7,665 nucleotides of DNA, from the NCBI GenBank assembly GCA_026392815.1, contig JAPLBI010000176.1, positions 897 to 8,561 of the forward strand, read 5' to 3'. Positions 1 to 5,729 of this stretch are shown here, piece by piece; positions within the stretch are counted from its first letter, which is position 1, and every line of letters starts with the position of its first letter. Source of the stretch: Actinomycetota bacterium (lineage in GTDB: Bacteria > Actinomycetota > Actinomycetes > Nanopelagicales > Nanopelagicaceae). The translations under genes were made by a program, and so were the position numbers. The notes beneath the pieces were generated by a model. That model was not told where the DNA came from. It made no database searches and was given only the letters and a program-made list of their open reading frames with translations.

Positions 1-146
1 GGGGAGAGATCGATAAAGGATTTGATGTCGGCGATTTCAGTCTTGCGCGCAGGGGTCAGGTGCAGATCCGAGAAGTGCAGAACGCGGATCGGTGCGTGGC
101 CAGCAGGGAGAATCGGGATCTCGGCCTGGCGAAGTTGATAACTCAT
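1..146 (-). CDS. Metallophosphoesterase, N-terminal part (runs off the window)
   Basis: Reading the minus strand from the ATG at 146-144 gives 48 codons open to the window edge, beginning MSYQLRQAEIPILPAG. Residues 21-31 read RVLHFSDLHLT, the first metal-binding block (D27, H29) of the calcineurin-like phosphoesterase superfamily. Such enzymes hydrolyse phosphomonoesters or phosphodiesters with two metal ions; the substrate of this subfamily cannot be told from the fragment. There is no signal peptide, so it is probably cytoplasmic or membrane-associated. In actinobacteria a metallophosphoesterase of this type commonly lies beside yqeY and a penicillin-binding protein gene, which fits the divergent yqeY here. 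An ATG five bases upstream is out of frame and stops at once, so 146 is the best start. No strong ribosome binding site is seen; a GGTG lies about 15 bases ahead. The other metal-ligand blocks are outside the window. Confidence 0.85.
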   Translation of the reverse strand, partial: MSYQLRQAEIPILPAGHAPIRVLHFSDLHLTPARKTEIADIKSFIDLS

Positions 147-168
147 TGCATGAGAAGATACACCTAGG

Positions 169-219
169 CAATTCAAGGGTTCGGTCAATTCAAGGGTTCG
201 GTCAATTCAAGGGTTTGGA
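169..219. repeat. 17-bp tandem repeat, three copies, in the yqeY upstream region
   Basis: The unit CAATTCAAGGGTTCGGT occurs at 169-185 and 186-202 without a mismatch. A third copy at 203-219 diverges only near its end (CAATTCAAGGGTTTGGA). The array fills most of the 84-bp gap between the divergent metallophosphoesterase and yqeY genes. The changed end of the third copy supplies the GGAG (217-220) that acts as the yqeY ribosome binding site. On the minus strand each unit contains TTGAAT, and copies 1 and 2 are each preceded by TTGACC, both resembling a -35 hexamer. No convincing -10 partner was found. It may be a regulator-binding array or a slippage product. Confidence 0.9.
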
Positions 220-230
220 GCAACAATCAA

Positions 231-596
231 GTGGGACTCAAAGAGACACTTAAGAGCGACCTAACTGAGGCGATTCGCAGCAGCGACAAGGTTGTATCAG
301 GCACGATCCGCATGGTTTTAACCGCGATCACAAACGAAGAAGTTTCTGGCAAAGAAGCACGCACACTTAGCGAAGACGAGATCATCGCGGTTCTTTCGCG
401 TGAAGCAAAGAAGCGCCGCGAAGCTGCTGAAGAATTTGCAAAAGGTAACCGCCCTGAGAAAGCTGCACAAGAAAAGGCCGAAGGCGAAGTAATCGCAAAG
501 TATTTACCTGCTCAACTTTCAGAAGATGATGTTAAGAAGTTGATTGCTGCAGCGATTGCATCAACAGGAGCTGCCGGACCTGCCGATATGGGTTAA
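231..596 (+). CDS. yqeY: GatB/YqeY domain protein, C-terminally short
   Basis: This 121-residue protein starts with GTG at 231, with GGAG at 217-220 ten bases ahead. It has the YqeY layout: an N-terminal helical part MGLKETLKSDLTEAI, a charged helix REAKKRREAAEEFAKG at about 57-72, and the conserved YLPAQLSEDDV at 91-101. YqeY proteins resemble the tail domain of GatB, which contacts tRNA in the Glu/Asp-tRNA amidotransferase; the role of stand-alone YqeY is not settled. Family members are usually close to 150 residues and continue after the conserved D-M-G with a basic K/R-G-R-A-D-G segment. Here the protein ends exactly at ADMG (118-121), so the last roughly 28 residues are missing. The stop TAA overlaps the ATG of the next gene. 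It is first in an operon with the DUF4177-like and RidA-like genes. It could be a working shortened form or a decaying one; the intact frame favours the former. Confidence 0.88.
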   Translation: MGLKETLKSDLTEAIRSSDKVVSGTIRMVLTAITNEEVSGKEARTLSEDEIIAVLSREAKKRREAAEEFAKGNRPEKAAQEKAEGEVIAKYLPAQLSEDDVKKLIAAAIASTGAAGPADMG

Positions 597-748
597 TGAA
601 ATTCGAATATGCAACCGTCCCACTTCTATCTCACGCAACTAAGCAGATTCTCGATACTTGGGGTTCCGATGGATGGGAACTAGTAACAGTTATTCCAGCA
701 CCAGGCGGCGAACAACTCGTTGCTTACATGAAGCGAGAGGTTAAATAA
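596..748 (+). CDS. Small DUF4177-like actinobacterial protein (50 aa)
   Basis: The ATG at 596-598 shares its A with the yqeY stop codon (TAATG), so translation is probably coupled by re-initiation. The 50-residue product begins MKFEYATVPLLSHATKQIL, continues D-x-W-G-x-D-G-W-E-L-V at about 20-30, and ends QLVAYMKREVK. The FEYATVPLL start and the GWELV core are typical of small actinobacterial proteins annotated as DUF4177, found next to RidA-family genes, including in Mycobacterium. No biochemical function is known to me. It has no signal peptide or membrane segment, so it should be a small cytoplasmic protein. The RidA-like ATG follows the stop codon after two bases, and the GAGAGG at 734-739 near the end of this gene serves as that gene's ribosome binding site. 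The short length and full agreement with the family pattern make it a real gene. Confidence 0.82.
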   Translation: MKFEYATVPLLSHATKQILDTWGSDGWELVTVIPAPGGEQLVAYMKREVK

Positions 749-750
749 AA

Positions 751-1212
751 ATGGCAGTTGATGTCCGCGCCAAATTGGCTGAAAAAGGTTTAACACTTCC
801 AGTTGCTGCAAAGCCAGTTGCTGCATATATCCCTGCAGTACGTACCGGAAACATTGTTTTCACTGCAGGTCAGCTGCCTCTAGTTGATGGTGCAATGGCT
901 GATACCGGAAAAGTTGGCGCTGAAATTACTCAAGAACGCGCTAAAGAACTCGCAGAAATCTGTGCACTAAATTGTTTAGCAGCAGTTGAACTAGTGGCTC
1001 CAGTAGATTCAATCGTCAAGATTGTTCGCATCGTCTGTTATGTAAATGGTGCTCCAGGATTTATTAGCCAACCATTTGTTGCAAATGGTGCATCAGAGCT
1101 GTTTATGCATATTTGGGGAGAACCAGGAATTGCAGCACGTAGCGCACTTGGCGTTGCAGAGCTTCCTTTGAATTCACCGGTTGAGGTTGAACTCACCGTT
1201 GAAGTTGCTTAG
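751..1212 (+). CDS. RidA/YjgF family protein
   Basis: This 153-residue protein belongs to the RidA (YjgF/YER057c/UK114) superfamily. Canonical RidA hydrolyses reactive enamine/imine intermediates from pyridoxal-phosphate enzymes; members of the subgroup encoded near crp in actinobacteria may act on other substrates. Visible blocks are IPAVRTGNIVFTAGQLPLVDG at about 27-47, the helix AKELAEICALNCLAAV at 64-79, and AARSALGVAELPL at 128-140, followed by the final strand VEVELTVEVA. R130 aligns with the catalytic arginine (R105) of E. coli RidA in its ARSCVEVARLP motif. The family forms trimers with active sites between subunits. The gene starts two bases after the DUF4177-like stop codon, with GAGAGG (734-739) as its ribosome binding site, and ends eight bases from the convergent crp. 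In Mycobacterium an MBL-fold hydrolase gene sits between this gene and crp; it is absent here. Confidence 0.92.
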   Translation: MAVDVRAKLAEKGLTLPVAAKPVAAYIPAVRTGNIVFTAGQLPLVDGAMADTGKVGAEITQERAKELAEICALNCLAAVELVAPVDSIVKIVRIVCYVNGAPGFISQPFVANGASELFMHIWGEPGIAARSALGVAELPLNSPVEVELTVEVA

Positions 1213-1223
1213 TTAATTAACTA
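1210..1223. repeat. Perfect 14-bp palindrome joining two convergent stop codons
   Basis: TAGTTAATTAACTA equals its own reverse complement. The first three bases are the TAG of the RidA-like gene and the last three, read on the minus strand, are the TAG of crp. The eight bases between, TTAATTAA, are the whole intergenic space and carry stop codons in all frames. The flanks GCT (1207-1209) and AGC (1223-1225) would extend the arms if one base bulges. It may act as a compact two-way transcription end, but it lacks a GC-rich stem and a long U-tract. Confidence 0.75.
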
Positions 1224-1904
1224 GCGAGAGCGCTTGCTCAGACGTTCGACATCAGTAATTAGCACTGAGCGACCATCAAGCTTTAACCAGCCGCGGCCAG
1301 CAAAATCGGCGAGAGCCTTATTTACTGTTTCGCGTGATGCGCCAACGAGTTGAGCAAGTTCTTCTTGCGTTAGATCGTGGTTAACGAGCAAACCTTCAGC
1401 AGTCGTCTTTCCAAAGCGATCACCGAGATCGATAAGGGCTTTAGCAACGCGACCTGGAACATCAGAGAAAACTAGATCGCCAACCGCTTCATTGGTGCGA
1501 CGTAGGCGCTGTGCCAAACGAGCAAGCAATTGCAGTGAAACTTCTGGGTTCTGCTTAAGCCAAGGAATTACTTTTTCGTGGCTAAGTGAATGTAACTTCG
1601 CATCGGTTACTGCAGTTGCAGTTGAAGTACGTGGGCCGGGATCAAAGAGTGAAAGTTCGCCGAACATTTCGCCCGGTCCGAGGATTGAGAGCAAGTTTTC
1701 GCGTCCATCACCGCTAGAGGTTCCGAGCTTTAGCTTGCCTTCGATAATTACATAAAGGTGCTCGCCGTCATCGCCTTCTTTAAAAAGGATTGAACCCTTA
1801 GCGATCTTTACAGTATCCATCGAGGCGCGCAGGGATGCTGCGGCAGCGTCATCGAGGGCGGTAAAGAGCGGGGCTCTGCGTACGACTTCATCTTCTTGGG
1901 GCAC
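1221..1904 (-). CDS. crp: Crp/Fnr-family cAMP-responsive regulator (Crp/GlxR type)
   Basis: A 227-residue transcription regulator with an N-terminal cyclic-nucleotide domain (about 12-125), a dimer helix (about 120-145) and a C-terminal winged helix (about 150-220). The phosphate-binding cassette reads FGELSLFDPGPRTSTATA; E83 and R92 match E72 and R82 of E. coli CRP, and LRRTN (T137, N138) matches the adenine-contact positions of mycobacterial CRP. The recognition helix GASRETVNKALADF has R191 and E192 at the positions that read the TGTGA half-site. These features indicate a cAMP-binding regulator with TGTGA-N6-TCACA-like targets. The start is GTG at 1904-1902, since an in-frame stop lies four codons upstream and no in-frame ATG precedes the conserved DEVVRRAPLF start. 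There is no ribosome binding site, but a TAAACT lies six bases before the GTG, so a leaderless mRNA is likely. It is divergent from nth, as in Mycobacterium-type clusters with few intervening genes. Confidence 0.96.
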   Translation of the reverse strand: MPQEDEVVRRAPLFTALDDAAAASLRASMDTVKIAKGSILFKEGDDGEHLYVIIEGKLKLGTSSGDGRENLLSILGPGEMFGELSLFDPGPRTSTATAVTDAKLHSLSHEKVIPWLKQNPEVSLQLLARLAQRLRRTNEAVGDLVFSDVPGRVAKALIDLGDRFGKTTAEGLLVNHDLTQEELAQLVGASRETVNKALADFAGRGWLKLDGRSVLITDVERLSKRSR

Positions 1905-1921
1905 GTGGGTAGTTTACTCGC
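1905..1921. promoter_or_regulatory. Shared bidirectional leaderless promoter between crp and nth
   Basis: The complete gap between the crp GTG and the nth ATG is 17 bp. On the plus strand TAGTTT (1910-1915) is followed by six bases and then the nth ATG. On the minus strand TAAACT (1916-1911) is followed by six bases and then the crp GTG. Both fit the actinobacterial -10 pattern TAnnnT at the distance that puts transcription start on the first base of the start codon. The two elements overlap by five bases on opposite strands. The gap is an imperfect inverted repeat about T1913 (five of eight pairs match). Candidate -35 positions (1887-1892, 1934-1939) match TTGACA at only about three bases. 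Confidence 0.6.
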
Positions 1922-2620
1922 ATGGCCCCCGATAGCGAAACTCGCAAAAGCGCAAGGGCTATTTATCGAATATTGACCAAAACTTATCCCAATGTGCGCT
2001 GCGAACTCGATTTCTCCAACCCATTAGAACTCACGATTGCAACTGTTTTATCTGCACAATGCACTGATAAGCGAGTCAATGCAGTTACACCAGCACTCTT
2101 CAAAAAATATAAGAACGTGCGCGCTTACGCCAAAGCTTCGCTAAACGATATTGAAGATTTGATTTATACAACTGGCTTCTTTCGCGCCAAGGCTCGTCAC
2201 ATTCAGGGGCTTGCTGTAAAGATCATTGAAGATTTTGACGGTGACGTTCCACAAACTTTGGAAGAGTTAATCACCCTGCCCGGAGTAGGTCGCAAGACTG
2301 CAAATGTTGTTCTAGGACATGCCTTTGATATTCCTGGCATAACTGTAGATACCCATTTCGGTCGACTTTCCCGAAGATTTGAGTGGAGTGAATCGAAAGA
2401 TCCCGTTACAGTTGAATTCGAAGTGGGAGAGTTAATCCCTCAAGCAGAATGGACTAATTTGTCGCAGCGCATGATCTGGCACGGCCGGCGCATCTGCCAT
2501 TCACGCAAACCAGCGTGTGGTGCTTGTCCTGTCGCAAAGATCTGTCCCTCAGTTGGAATCGGCGAAATGGATAAAGTGAAAGCGAAAGCGCTAGTCAAAA
2601 GCGATGAGGATTTCCGATGA
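1922..2620 (+). CDS. nth: Endonuclease III (DNA glycosylase/AP lyase)
   Basis: This 232-residue base-excision-repair enzyme removes oxidised pyrimidines and cleaves the abasic site by beta-elimination. The helix-hairpin-helix is LPGVGRKTANVVL at 119-131 with the catalytic lysine K125, and the catalytic aspartate is D143 in VDTHFGRL. The four cysteines C192, C199, C202 and C208 have the spacing C-x6-C-x2-C-x5-C of the [4Fe-4S] cluster. DNA-contact residues of the first helical block, LSAQCTDKRVN (43-53), are also present. Length and motifs are complete. The ATG at 1922 is placed just after the -10-like TAGTTT, so a leaderless transcript is likely; no ribosome binding site exists in the gap. 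The 3' end overlaps the next gene by four bases (ATGA), so nth, the TlpA-like gene and the CvpA-like gene form one coupled operon, the same order as nth-Rv3673c-marP in M. tuberculosis. Confidence 0.97.
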   Translation: MAPDSETRKSARAIYRILTKTYPNVRCELDFSNPLELTIATVLSAQCTDKRVNAVTPALFKKYKNVRAYAKASLNDIEDLIYTTGFFRAKARHIQGLAVKIIEDFDGDVPQTLEELITLPGVGRKTANVVLGHAFDIPGITVDTHFGRLSRRFEWSESKDPVTVEFEVGELIPQAEWTNLSQRMIWHGRRICHSRKPACGACPVAKICPSVGIGEMDKVKAKALVKSDEDFR

Positions 2621-3147
2621 AGCGCGCCGTATTTGTAATCGCTGCACTAATTCTTTCGGGCTGTTCATCGCCAGAACCCGTTGCGATAAAAGGCGAAGTA
2701 ATTTCCTGTGCGTCAATTACTTTCGATAAATCAATTACCACAGGCGCAACAATCGAATGCCTGGATGGCACGGCCGGTGCAAGTATGGAATCTCTCCGTG
2801 GTCCAATGATCGTTAATATTTGGGGCTCTTGGTGTTCAACTTGTCTGGCCGAAACCCCTGAATTTGTTAGCTTTTATAAGAAAGCTAAAGGCAAAGTCCA
2901 GTTAGTCGGCGTCGCTGTTGAGGAATCTTCCCCTGATAATTCTCATAAATTCATCATAGAAAACGGCATGACCTGGCCTAACTTCTACGATCGCGAGAAT
3001 AAAACACGTAGTTACTTCGGAATGGGTGTGCCAGTGACTTGGTTCATCGATGCCAACGGCAAAGTTAAGTTTAAGAAGATTGGCGAAGTAAAATCTGAGC
3101 AAGAGTTAATCGATCTAACTGAGAAGTATCTAGGAGTGAAGATTTAA
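2617..3147 (+). CDS. TlpA/ResA-like thioredoxin-fold lipoprotein
   Basis: This 176-residue protein is an extracytoplasmic thiol-disulfide oxidoreductase. The N-terminus MKRAVFVIAALILSGC is a lipoprotein signal peptide with lipobox L-S-G-C and lipidated C16, so the protein should be anchored to the outer face of the membrane. The thioredoxin core starts with IVNIWGSWCSTCLAETPEF; C73 and C76 form the redox CxxC (C-S-T-C), and P139 in GMGVPVTW is the expected cis-proline. Two further cysteines, C31 and C48, lie ahead of the fold. Relatives (TlpA, ResA, CcsX) reduce apocytochrome c or other exported proteins, often as partners of CcdA; the partner is not in this window. The ATG overlaps the nth stop codon and the TAA overlaps the next ATG (TAATG), which implies coupled translation. 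In Mycobacterium a NUDIX-family gene lies between the homologue and marP; it is missing here. Confidence 0.93.
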   Translation: MKRAVFVIAALILSGCSSPEPVAIKGEVISCASITFDKSITTGATIECLDGTAGASMESLRGPMIVNIWGSWCSTCLAETPEFVSFYKKAKGKVQLVGVAVEESSPDNSHKFIIENGMTWPNFYDRENKTRSYFGMGVPVTWFIDANGKVKFKKIGEVKSEQELIDLTEKYLGVKI

Positions 3148-3641
3148 TGGTTGCTGACCTAGTAATTATCGTGGCACTGATATTTTCAACATTTATTGGC
3201 TACCGCAATGGCTTAATCCGCACCCTCTTTAAATTTGTCGGATTTGTTGCAGGCGGAGTTCTTGGAATCTACCTTTCCCTAAAGTTCTCGCACGATTGGT
3301 CACTAGATGTAAAGCGAATTGGCTTTGTTATCGCATCAATTGTTGGCGGTGGCTACTTATGTTCATTTATCGCAGGCGCATTTGCCAAAGGTTTGCGGGC
3401 TTCAATCTTTCGTGGCCCAATCGCCTTCTTAGATTCAGTTGCTGGCGCACTTCTTGAAATCGCGCGCACGGTAATCGCGCTTTACTTGATCGCAACAGTT
3501 CTGCTCTGGTCACCCTGGCAGGCAGCGCAAAATCAGATCACCGATAGCCAAATACTTCCCAAAGTTCAGCCCTACATTCCAGGGCTAATCACCCAAGCAA
3601 ACGATTGGGTTAAGGAAGAGTTTCTTAATCTTCGTCTTTAG
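3147..3641 (+). CDS. CvpA-family membrane protein: MarP-like membrane domain without protease
   Basis: This 164-residue protein has four probable membrane helices at about 3-19, 27-45, 57-79 and 99-121, followed by about 40 residues predicted outside the membrane. It fits the colicin V production (CvpA) family. Its place after nth and the TlpA-like gene, and the segment RGPIAFLDSVAGALLEIARTV (89-109), match the N-terminal membrane domain of actinobacterial MarP (Rv3671c), where a similar RPIRLIDSVIG block is followed by TM4. The segment SQILPKVQPYIPGL (134-147) resembles the MarP linker. MarP then continues into a periplasmic trypsin-like serine protease of roughly 200 residues. Here the protein ends at LNLRL and the DNA beyond belongs to acs on the other strand, so no protease domain is encoded. 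The start ATG overlaps the previous TAA. The alternative reading is an ordinary stand-alone CvpA. Its cellular role is unknown. Confidence 0.85.
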   Translation: MVADLVIIVALIFSTFIGYRNGLIRTLFKFVGFVAGGVLGIYLSLKFSHDWSLDVKRIGFVIASIVGGGYLCSFIAGAFAKGLRASIFRGPIAFLDSVAGALLEIARTVIALYLIATVLLWSPWQAAQNQITDSQILPKVQPYIPGLITQANDWVKEEFLNLRL

Positions 3642-5607
3642 AAGAATTTAAACCTTCTGAAATCAACTTCATAACATTTGGATCCGCCAGAGTTGTGGCA
3701 TCGCCAACTGCGCGATTTTCAGCGACATCCTTGAGTAAACGGCGCATGATCTTTCCGCTTCGCGTCTTCGGCAATTCTGCAACAACCATAATCTGACGCG
3801 GACGAGCAATAGCGCCAATTTCCTTAGTTACATGCGCGCGAAGTTCTTTAACTAACTCATCGCCGCCAGCATGTGAAATACCACCGCGCAAGATTACGAA
3901 TGCAACGATTCCTTGTCCGGTCATCTCATCTGCGGCGCCTACAACAGCTGCCTCGGCAACTGCTTCATGTGAAACGAGTGCAGATTCAACTTCAGTTGTT
4001 GAAATGCGGTGTCCAGAAACGTTCATGACATCATCAACGCGTCCCATCAACCAGATTGCACCTTCGTCATCTAACTTTGCACCATCTCCTGCAAAGTAGA
4101 TGCCTTTAAAGCGCGACCAATAAGTTTCTTTGTAACGTTCATCCTCGCCCCAAACGCCACGCAACATCGAAGGCCAAGGCTTATCTAAAATCAAGAAACC
4201 GCCATGTCCATTTGGAACAGGGTTTGCGTTGTCATCGACAACAACCGCACTAATTCCAGGAATCGCTTTCATCGCAGATCCTGGTTTAGTTGATGTAACA
4301 CCGGGCAGTGGTGAAATCATGATTGCGCCAGTTTCGGTCTGCCACCAAGTATCAACAATCGGACAATTATTGGCGCCGATAACTTCTCGGTACCACATCC
4401 ATGCCTCAGGGTTAATTGGTTCACCAACTGAACCAAGTAAACGTAGTGAAGATAAGTTATGCGCCTTAGGGAATTCATCTCCCCATTTCATCCAGGTGCG
4501 GATCAGAGTTGGTGCGGTGTACAAAATTGTTACGCCGTACTTTGCAACAATCTCAAACATACGTCCTTTATGTGGAGTATCAGGTGTTCCCTCGTACATA
4601 ACTTGAGTTGCACCATTGATCAGCGGACCGTAAACAACATAAGAGTGGCCAGTAATCCAACCCACGTCTGCAGTGCACCAATAAACATCCGACTCTGGCT
4701 TGATATCAAAGACCACGCGATGTGTGTAAGCCGCCTGAGTTAGATAACCACCTGTTGTATGGAAAATTCCCTTTGGTTTAGCGGTTGTGCCAGAGGTATA
4801 GAGAATAAAGAGCGGATGCTCGCTATCGAAGAATTCAGGCTTATGTTCACTGCTTTGGCTGTCAACGAGCTCGTGCCACCAGATATCGCGATCTGCGTTC
4901 CACACTGTTTCTTGTCCAGTGCGCTTTACGACCAAGACTTTTTCAACGTTATGTTTTCCCTTTAACGCTTCATCAACTGCGGGCTTGAGCGCAAATGCTG
5001 CGCCTTTGCGGAATCCACCATCTGCAGTGATCACCAATTTGGCATCTGCATCCTGGATACGAGATAGAAGTGCATCGGCAGAAAATCCTCCGAAGACAAC
5101 TGAATGCACTGCACCGATTCGCGCACATGCCAACATCGCAACCGCAGCTTCTGGAATCATCGGCATATATATCGCAACTCGATCACCGGCCTTAATTCCA
5201 ATTTGTGTCAAAGCATTTGCCGCTTTGCTGACATCTGCCAACATCTGCGCGTATGTAATTGTTCGAGTATCGCCAGGTTCGCCTTCAAAATGAAAAGCAA
5301 CGCGATCACCACGACCTGCTGCAACGTGACGGTCGAGAGCATTTACCGAGGCATTTAATTTTCCGCCGATAAACCATTTTGCGTACGGAGAGTTCCACTC
5401 AAGAACTGTCTCCCAACTTTTATCCCAAGTTAGCTCTCGCGCTTGTTCTTCCCAGAAGGCAAGTCGATCTTTTTCAGCGTGTGCATATAAATCAGATTTG
5501 GCATTGGCCTGAGCTGCAAAGGCAGCGCTCGGAGGAAATTGGCGATTCTCTTGGGAGAGGTTTTCTATTGAATCGCCGATGGAATCACCGGTTGATGGGT
5601 TGCTCAT
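3625..5607 (-). CDS. acs: Acetyl-coenzyme A synthetase
   Basis: This 660-residue AMP-forming ligase makes acetyl-CoA from acetate, ATP and CoA via acetyl-AMP. Motifs appear in order: the phosphate-binding loop LYTSGTTAKPKG (269-280), the acetate pocket and A5 motif VDTWWQTETG (418-427; W421 corresponds to the tryptophan that limits substrates to acetate), the ATP-ribose motif YFAGDGA (504-510), the hinge region GRVDDVMNVSGHRI (522-535), and K619 in the C-terminal KTRSGKIMRR. K619 is the catalytic lysine that is acetylated in the family to switch the enzyme off. Length and motifs are those of a functional enzyme. The start ATG (5607-5605) lacks a ribosome binding site, but a -10-like TAATCT lies eight bases ahead, suggesting little or no leader. 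Its last 17 bases overlap the convergent CvpA-like gene. Acetate use is often cAMP/CRP-controlled and crp lies nearby, but no clear CRP site is visible upstream. Confidence 0.97.
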   Translation of the reverse strand: MSNPSTGDSIGDSIENLSQENRQFPPSAAFAAQANAKSDLYAHAEKDRLAFWEEQARELTWDKSWETVLEWNSPYAKWFIGGKLNASVNALDRHVAAGRGDRVAFHFEGEPGDTRTITYAQMLADVSKAANALTQIGIKAGDRVAIYMPMIPEAAVAMLACARIGAVHSVVFGGFSADALLSRIQDADAKLVITADGGFRKGAAFALKPAVDEALKGKHNVEKVLVVKRTGQETVWNADRDIWWHELVDSQSSEHKPEFFDSEHPLFILYTSGTTAKPKGIFHTTGGYLTQAAYTHRVVFDIKPESDVYWCTADVGWITGHSYVVYGPLINGATQVMYEGTPDTPHKGRMFEIVAKYGVTILYTAPTLIRTWMKWGDEFPKAHNLSSLRLLGSVGEPINPEAWMWYREVIGANNCPIVDTWWQTETGAIMISPLPGVTSTKPGSAMKAIPGISAVVVDDNANPVPNGHGGFLILDKPWPSMLRGVWGEDERYKETYWSRFKGIYFAGDGAKLDDEGAIWLMGRVDDVMNVSGHRISTTEVESALVSHEAVAEAAVVGAADEMTGQGIVAFVILRGGISHAGGDELVKELRAHVTKEIGAIARPRQIMVVAELPKTRSGKIMRRLLKDVAENRAVGDATTLADPNVMKLISEGLNSSKDED

Positions 5608-5615
5608 AACTCAGC

Positions 5616-5644
5616 AGATTACCCGTGAATATCAACAGGCGGAA
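5616..5644 (-). promoter_or_regulatory. Candidate acs promoter
   Basis: On the minus strand TAATCT (5621-5616) has a good -10 form (TAnnnT) and is preceded, after 17 bases, by a weak -35-like TTCCGC (5644-5639). Transcription would start within about zero to four bases of the acs ATG, in line with the missing ribosome binding site. A better -35-like TTGATA lies in the spacer but only eight bases from the -10. Confidence 0.4.
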
Positions 5645-5729
5645 GGCTTTAGCGATGTGGCAAAGAAGATAAGAGGGATGATCCCCAGTCTCGAGATCAA
5701 GATAAGAACTATTTAAGAAAAGGAGAAAA

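Noticed and set aside
169..219. CRISPR array
   Set aside because: The units are directly abutting 17-mers with no spacers and there are no cas genes.
269..280. Unusual T-A-K in the Acs phosphate-binding loop (protein residues 269-280) as a defect
   Set aside because: The common form has T-G-K, but the alanine variant is, as far as I recall, usual in actinobacterial Acs, and all other catalytic motifs are intact. The coordinates given are protein residues.
1905..1921. CRP/GlxR autoregulatory operator between crp and nth
   Set aside because: The gap is partly symmetric but its centre and arms do not fit TGTGA-N6-TCACA; only a GTG half resembles it.
4919..5293. Plus-strand open frame of 124 codons inside acs
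   Set aside because: It lies fully antisense to the conserved acs coding region and its translation is low-complexity A/S/I/R-rich sequence typical of a shadow frame.
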